This document shows positions 57,180 to 64,000 of a stretch of 64,000 nt of DNA, piece after piece; positions within the stretch are counted from its first letter, which is position 1; every line of letters begins with the position of its first letter. The notes beneath the pieces were generated by a model, which did not search any database, had not been told where the DNA came from, and worked only from the letters and a program-made list of their open reading frames with translations. The stretch is from Nageia nagi (taxonomy: Eukaryota > Pinophyta). Made by a program: the position numbers and the translations under genes. The stretch is from assembly GCA_050084985.1 (NCBI GenBank), contig JBITNC010000001.1, positions 153,016,001 to 153,080,000 on the forward strand. The letters are read 5' to 3'.

Positions 57180-59940
57180 AAGAAGGGTAACCCTAATTAT
57201 TGAACAAGGTTCCCTTTTACAATTCATAGTAATAGATTCATGGTAATGGTTTCTTCAACACATCATCATTCTTTGGTGTAGATCCTTACATCTTTATCTT
57301 CAAGTTTCTTCCAAGGATCAAAGGAGATTGGGTCAAGTATTAGGAAAAATGGTGAGATGTGGGGATCAGGAAAACCCTTTTTCTCCTATATGGCCATAAA
57401 GAAAAATGAATTTATCATGCAAATCTAGTCTTATGAACCTTAGGAGGATTAAGGTCCTTTCTAGGACTACCTCCCTTCGTTGGTCACAAGGTAAATATTC
57501 AAAATCTATTTAATGTTATGATTCTTATTCAATGACATAGCTCATCATACATCTTCAATATTATTACCAATTTTAATTAATTAATACTCTATTTATTTTC
57601 AATTTGCTTCCTGTATTTGAATGAAATTGATAATAAATTTTCATCTTACCAAAAGTAATTTATTGTAAGATACTACTATAGTATTAGATGATTAAATTTG
57701 GATTATCTAAATATTTAAATAAACCTTATGTACCATATTACCCATATAAAATTAATATATGTCTATTGAAGTACTATAGTACATGTAGGAACTTGAGTGA
57801 TATGGGAAATTAACAAATTGTACTTTCACTGGATTATTGAATTCGTATAGAGAGATACTGATGGGAGACACATTGAGTGTCATAGCCCTAGCACCTCACT
57901 AGATTTGGTGAATCCTTTGAGGAAATTTTGATATTTATAAATTGACATCTACTATTTAATGGAAAAACACCATGAATCCTTTGTACTAAATCCCTAAAAC
58001 CTAAATTTCTATTTGCATCTTGTATGAAGCTTAGGAGAATAGCTACATTGACAGAGAGTAAGATAATATATGTCTAGTGTAAGAGTAAATTGCCTTTTCT
58101 AAGTGCAAGAGTAAACTAAACCAAATGTAAAGGAAATTATATAAATGGTGAATAAAAATTCATTGAATATAAAATAATTATCATTGGAAATAGTATGAAA
58201 TACATATGATTTGGTAGTTGAATTATCTTAGCATGTTGATGGCATGGTTTATATAGTAATAGTTTTTTTCGAACTCTACAACCTTTGCCAACATTCGTCA
58301 AGCATGTACCATCATGATAGCTTGAGAAGAAGATATGAAGATCCATCAAAGAGTAGCTAAAAATGGTTTCTCATTAGATATTGTGGTTGTGAATGCTTGA
58401 TAGTCATATATGAAAATGTGAGGAATACACAAGGCCTCAAAATTATTTGATAGCATGAATGATGCAAGCATAGTTTCATGGACTATAATGATGGTAGGAT
58501 ACATATAAAATGGGTTTTTTGAAAGGATGATGGAGAATGTTAAGAAAATTTAATGGTCAAGCATAAAGTCAAACTCTAAAACCTTTGCCAACATTTTTCC
58601 AACTCATGCCATCAAAGAGCAATTAAAATTGGTTTCTCATTAGGTATTATGGTTTTGAATGCTTGATAGTAATATTTGAAAAATACACAAAGCTTGAGAA
58701 TTATTTGATAGGATGCATGATGCAAGCATTATAATGATGGTAGGATGTGCACAACATGGGTTTTCTAAAAGGATGCAAGAGACTTTTAAGCATATTCTAT
58801 ATTCATAAGTAAAGCCAAACTCTGAAACCTTTAACAATTATCTTCTAGTGTGTATAACCATAAGAATTCAAGAACAAGGTATAGAAATTAATCATAGAAT
58901 AGTTGATATTGGTTTCTTATCAAACATTATGGACATGAGCATCTAAATAACAAAAAATGTGTATGAATACATAAGGTCCATAAGTGGTTTGTTGAAAACA
59001 ACATTTCATGGACTATAATGCTTGTAGACTATAATAAAATAGATACATTCTCATAGAATGTAATTTTTTGGAGATCCTTGTGAAAGAGGAAATGATTACT
59101 GAGAGTAAGAGAAGGCTAAAGAATTTTTGATATTTTGCTATGCAAACCTATTGTGAACTTTCAAGGTGGGGCTTACACAAAGACTTATCAATTATTAAAT
59201 ATAATGTCCCACCATTCAACTAACATACTCCAATGTTTTCTACATAGTAAGATCTAAAAATAAATTAATAAATTACAATCCCTTTATCTAGGAACAAGCT
59301 TCATGTGCATATATTCAAATAAGATAAAAAATATATCTTTTCATTAAAAGTATATTACAATATTTACATGCAATACCATATTCATATGCCTACATTAAGC
59401 TTTTTTTCCTTTCAAAATCTATTAATAATACCAATGAATCTATAACATTAAAATCAAAAATAAAAAGAATGCACCTGATATTGAGAGGGGGAGAGGCTTC
59501 TCTTCTCCATAGGATCTTAAACCCAAACTAATAAAAAATAAAATGATAATGTATTCTCTTAAGGTTCCTCTATTATTTATAGTTAAGGAGGCTCAAATAT
59601 GTCCAAATAAGTGTCTACTCATCTCTTCAATAATTTTTGTGGTAAATATCAATTAAAGTTGTTGATAAGTGTGGTGGCATTAAATACCTTGAAATATTTT
59701 TTATATTAATTGATAAATTAAGACCAATTATTTTCCATACCTAACACAAAGAGGCAAGTAAATAGGGCCATATCTCAATTATTTTTATAAACCACCAAAT
59801 ACCTTGTAACATCCACAAAGTCACATTAGTCCTTTCTAACTATCACTTTTTAAATCCCCCTACATTTTAGTAACAACCATAAGTAAAAATTTAAATTCAA
59901 AAGAAGGTCATATTCCTTACCTTTTTTGAATTAGTTTCAA
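57180..59940. repeat. Copy B of the multi-kb dispersed repeat
   Basis: Collinear with 51700-55060 at both ends (57185-57740 and 59210-59930). Copy B lacks the solo LTR and contains a PPR pseudogene piece (58240-59150) not seen between the anchors of copy A. Divergence is too high for a recent duplication. Confidence 0.55.
58240..59150 (+). pseudogene. PPR (PLS-type) fragment, broken
   Basis: Plus-strand text with many stops and slips: KLFDSMNDASIVSWTIMMVG at about 58440-58500 (family LFDxMxxxDVVSWTxMI), then ELFDRMHDASIIMMVGCAQH (58700-58755) and RMQETFKHILYS*VKPNSET (58770-58825; family ALETFKxMQLSGVKPNSxTF). A QEQGIEINHRIVDIGFLSNI piece follows at 58870-58930. It resembles the motifs in the 42-44 kb cluster closely enough to suggest the same parental PPR family. 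Confidence 0.75.
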
Positions 59941-62825
59941 ATATATATTGCAATGTTTTAACACTTATTTTACCTACAATGATCCTTTCATCCTGCATAG
60001 TAAGTTCATTAGTGTATACATATACATCCAAACATTCATCATTGAAATCGAAATCATATTTAATAATTATGTCATGCATCTATATGATCTACGATGATTA
60101 TTAAGATTTGTCAATAAACCAATGCCAATCATTTCTTCACTCTTACCCTTTGATTCCCATCAAATTTGGCTTTATGAAAATTAGATAAATTTGGCTATCA
60201 AGTTTCAACCAAAGGCTAAAATGATCAAAATTGGTTTCAAAATCATGGAGAAAATTTGGAATTTTCAAAAAATAAATTTTACACAAAAGAATATTTCATA
60301 ATTATTATTTTTTTTTAAATTCATGGAAAAAATGGCTAAACATAAATCACAAAAAAAAAAAAAAATCTTTCAACTTCCAAAACAACATATGATGACCTCA
60401 AAATCATGTAAAGCATAAAATAGCATCATCAAATTTTGAAGATGATATTATCATTTTCTTTAACTTGTTGAACTCTTATTTTATTCACAATTTGAAGCAT
60501 CTCCATTTCTAAATTATTTATCTTAATATTTAGGGTTTAAACGATTAAAATACCTTATTTACAAGAATTTGATTCACATGGTAAGAGAGTTTTAATTCCT
60601 TCGCAATGCAAAGAGTCATTCATTATTATTGATTTTAATTTTATTTGATTTTTATACAAAATATGCTTGAAAGCATCAACACATTTGAAACAAAACCAAA
60701 CTTAACCTACCATTTATTTTTCCTTCATAATTTATAAAGATTATGTAATTTCTTCAATTACTGAAGAAAAATATATATTATGTGTTACAAAAGTGAAACA
60801 TAAAAATATCAAGATCCACTTAAATATGCAATACTAGTAGAAGCTTTCATAATTGTTCAAAATTATGAAAAGATATTAAGAAATCAAAATGAGAGAATCT
60901 TGAAACCACATATTTTATTGATAATGTGGTGAGAGGGATGAGAAGAAAACCACAAAAAATGACACACAAGTTCAGTAATATCTTTTATTTTTTAATTATT
61001 GATGATGAAGTCTTGCACAATGATCTTAAATATGCCATAGTAAGCAATTTTTTGACCCTTTTTCAATTACAATAGAGGCTCCCAATAATGCTTTCTACAT
61101 CCAACACTAATCCTTTACAACCCTTCTCTCTCCAAAATATAGAAAGAATTATAAATATGCAATTTGTTTATAAATTTTCAATCTCAATAATTTCTCTTCC
61201 TTAATGCATCCGTAAAGCCTCTTTTATAATAATTTTAGTAGTTTAAAATAAGGCTTCAATTGCCACTTATTTGTAATAAATTTAATATCTATATGATCAC
61301 AAATTTGAAAATTTAAAATTTTTATTAAATATACATCCTAAATTAAGAAAACAACATCACCATTAAGCTTAGAAGATTGTTAGAAATAAATTTAATATAA
61401 TATATGATTATTTTTGAAGAAAATTCATTACTTCATGCCAAAATTAACCTTTTACTGAAAAAAATTGAAAATACCTAGATTTCTATGCCGATCCAAATAA
61501 ATGTGCAATGTATCATCTTGAAACAAATTACTATATCTTCAAAACATATAAGACATTGTCTCCAAAACTTATAAGACATCAAATAATATTTGTTATGTAA
61601 AAATTTTCTCTGCTATCATTTCAAGTATTAACATTTTAATTGATTAGTCGGGTGAATTCCAAATGGGGGAAGGACCTTACAAATTAAAAGATTACCTTTT
61701 TTAAAAAATGTGTACCATTCCTCCCCTCAAAGTCCACTTCCTTGAACATCACGTGAGCAATTTCACCTCACTATTCTATATTGTACCTCTTTTCATTTAT
61801 TGAAAATGACTACCCAAAATATATACTTGTTATTTCTTAAAAAAAAACTACTTTCACCACATTCATGGTTGATATACTTTGAAAAGTATTTTTATTTTGT
61901 TTTATTTGCAGTATTTCGTTTTTATTATTTTTTAAAATACTTGGTTTTTAATAAGTTTGATTTTTATTTACTATTTGTTATATATATTAGTTTTGATTTT
62001 ATATTTATATTTTTGTATAGTATTTATATATATATATATAAAGAATTTATAAAATCTAAATTGGGTATCAATTCTGAAAACCATGAGAACCATCATTGAG
62101 TACAAGATCATTTTGAGATTTATATTTTTCACCATTCAAAAGGATTCAATTTTTGAATCATTTTACCATTGTAAACTTTTCTATTTCAATTATGGTATAA
62201 ATATAATACAGAATATTTGAATTTAAATTACATGTTTAGTTACCTATAATTCAATGTGAAACACCAAATTTTAACTCAGCCAACCAGTTATTCAAGAGAA
62301 GTATGTGTCTTCTAAAAGTTGATATCGATATCTTTAGAAAGTTGGTATATTCCCGTACAATTATATTTCAAGTTTCTTATATATCTCATGTCTATCAATA
62401 ATGGAAAAGAAATGTATTATTTATATGGTTACATGGTACCTTATTGATATTGGTTAAATCAATGGTTTACTTTTTCAAGGCTAAATTAGAATTTATTTTA
62501 TTTTTTTGTTTATTTTCAAGGCTATAAGGTACGAAATAGTAAGGCTGATTGAAATCAAAAGTTAAATTTAAAAAAAAAAAAATTAGTTTCAAGACTAAAA
62601 GATAGAAAAAGGTAGAATTGTTTGGTGTTTTAACCCTCTAATGGCCTGTATTGGGGTAAAAAAAAGGTAATCCTAATTTTTTAAAAATAAACTTTTTCAT
62701 TAAAGAGTTTAAAAAATACACTATTTTGCTTGTAAGAGATGAATAGCCACTAGAAAATCCTCGTAACCTACATCATAAAACCTTAAAGCTAGCCTCAAAT
62801 CAAAATAAGTAATACATGTCTCCAC
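59941..62825. other. Unclassified AT-rich sequence
   Basis: Long A or T runs (60345-60366, 62570-62581) and a short (TA)n (62026-62040). The open frame 61800-62099 is Phe/Tyr/Ile-rich low-complexity sequence. No gene, LTR pair or RNA recognised. Confidence 0.4.
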
Positions 62826-62829
62826 TTAA

Positions 62830-64000
62830 AATTCATCATCACATTATAATATTTCAAACATATTACATGGTTTCATTCACATCCTTGATGGTTCTTGATG
62901 TGAAATAGTGCCATTGGGTAGGTTGTTACATTATGACACTTTTCATGGTTCAAACTTGTAAAAATACTTTATCACCCACAATAAATTCTTGATGAGTTAT
63001 CTTAAGATAAACATAACTTTTTTGTCAATGGGTAGCTTCCTTGAGCTTTAATTGAATGGAATTTAGCTTCTCCTCCATTTGCTTCAACATTTTAGGCTAG
63101 ATCATCACTTGATCCTCTTGATTATTCTAAGATAAAGGAGTCATACATCTCCTTCCATAAAGAACCTCGAAGGGGGCCATTTCGAAATATGAATGATATC
63201 ATTTATTATAAGAAAATTCAACTAAGTAGAGGTAATCCTCCCATTTAGTATTTTGCTCCATTCAGTACATTCTAAGCATGGCACCAAGAACTCTACTCAC
63301 TTTTCAATCTACCCATCTATCTTTGGGTAATATGCTAAACTCATGTTCAATTTCATTTCCAATGCCTTATGCAATGATTTACAAAATATGGAGGTGAAAT
63401 TACAATCCCTATATGAGATGATCACTTTAGGAAATCCATGCAATTTGAAGATTTCATTAGAAAACTTATTGTCCATAGTAGGGGCATCATCAATGGTGTT
63501 ACAAGGTATAAAATGTGCTACCTTAGTCAATCTATCACTAACTACCATAATTTACTCATGATGGAACCTAGTCTTCATAAAATCAACAAATAAATCCATC
63601 GAAATTACTTGCCATTTCTATGTAGGCACATCATGTGGAAATAAATATCTACCTAGATATCGATGTTCTACCTTCACTTTCTAACATTCAAGATACCTTG
63701 CCATAAATTATGCTATATCCTTTTTAGTGCCTACCCTATAAAATCTCTATTTTAGGTCTTCTCTCATCTTTATGCCTATCATATGTGCTACATATAGGGG
63801 ATGATGGGCTTCTTGTATGATCAAACTTCTTAAATTTCCCTTTTCTGGGATGACTAATCTATCATTAAAATAAAGAATTCCTTCCTTTTTAGTAAAGTCT
63901 TGGGATGATGGGGTACCCTTCCCTATCCATTCCTAAATAGATTTGCAATATGGGTTTTCTTCTTGCAAGACTTTTATTTGGTCAAAAAGGTCAAATTAAC
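62830..64000 (-). pseudogene. Chromovirus (Tekay-like) integrase, running off the window
   Basis: Minus strand from 64000: LLHEAHHPLYVAHMIGIKMR (family EAHxxxYxxHPGxxKMY), WQVISMDLFVDFMK, then an open frame 63548-63309, MVVSDRLTKVAHFIPC, KLHGFPKVIISYRDCNFTSI (family LHGVPxSIVSDRDxxFTS; the SDRD Asp is present as YRD), LALEMKLNMSLAYYPKIDG (HPQTDG). Downstream come KWEDYLYLVEFSYNK*YHSY, MAPFEVLYGRRCMTPL and MLKQMEEKLNSIKAQG. The LYGRRC and WEVISMD style is that of Tekay/Del chromoviruses. Stops and slips show decay. RT should lie beyond the window's right edge. Confidence 0.85.

Noticed and set aside
61800-62099. 99-codon plus-strand frame
   Set aside because: Phe/Tyr/Ile-rich translation of AT-rich DNA ending in a TA repeat; membrane-like look is compositional.
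1-64000. CRISPR arrays, rRNA or tRNA genes
   Set aside because: No regularly spaced short repeats of CRISPR type, no conserved tRNA A/B-box pairs with cloverleaf and no rRNA text were seen; the only tRNA-like matches are retroelement primer binding sites.

Overview
The window reads as AT-rich plant nuclear DNA, mostly old, mutated retrotransposons with one clearly intact gene. The nesting depth, the heavy decay of every element, the Tat-type Ty3/gypsy elements with a long extra ORF after the integrase, and the decayed PPR sequences suggest a large seed-plant genome, most likely a gymnosperm. That attribution is an inference; nothing here names the species.

Layout. 1-8.45 kb: a decayed plus-strand Tat-like element (RT, RNase H, integrase, extra 3' ORF), split inside its RNase H by a 3.3 kb element with about 0.2 kb LTRs (735-932, 3810-4014), which itself contains an antisense chromovirus integrase fragment. 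8.45-17.98 kb: a second Tat-like element on the minus strand between 0.79 kb LTRs; an archaeal-type RNase H lies upstream of its RT, and no gag is visible. 19.84-23.71 kb: a short minus-strand element with ~0.95 kb LTRs, PBS, PPT and only a gag-like remnant. 25.6-29.75 kb: the 5' half of a plus-strand chromovirus (LTR, tRNA-iMet-type PBS, gag, protease, RT, start of RNase H), the best preserved element.

31.28-33.03 kb: an apparently intact five-exon gene on the minus strand encoding a LAZY/DRO1-type protein of the IGT family (gravitropism and organ angle). It has a 6-bp first coding exon and a 20-bp last exon. All junctions are GT-AG and in phase, giving 387 residues.

35-40 kb: a triplicated ~130-bp repeat, a LINE-type DUF4283/zinc-knuckle remnant with an A-rich tail, and an unidentified coding remnant. 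40.8-45.3 kb: an array of broken PPR (PLS-type) pseudogene pieces with E-domain fragments; another PPR piece lies at 58.2-59.1 kb. 51.7-55.06 and 57.2-59.94 kb look like two collinear copies of one old repeat. The first was later hit by a solo LTR (52295-52909) with a perfect 5-bp target duplication and a GC-rich palindrome array; the second carries the PPR piece. 62.8-64 kb: a minus-strand Tekay-like chromovirus integrase running off the window.

No tRNA, rRNA or CRISPR was seen. Coordinates of decayed elements are by-eye estimates; the LAZY exons, the solo LTR and the 25615 LTR are given to the base.
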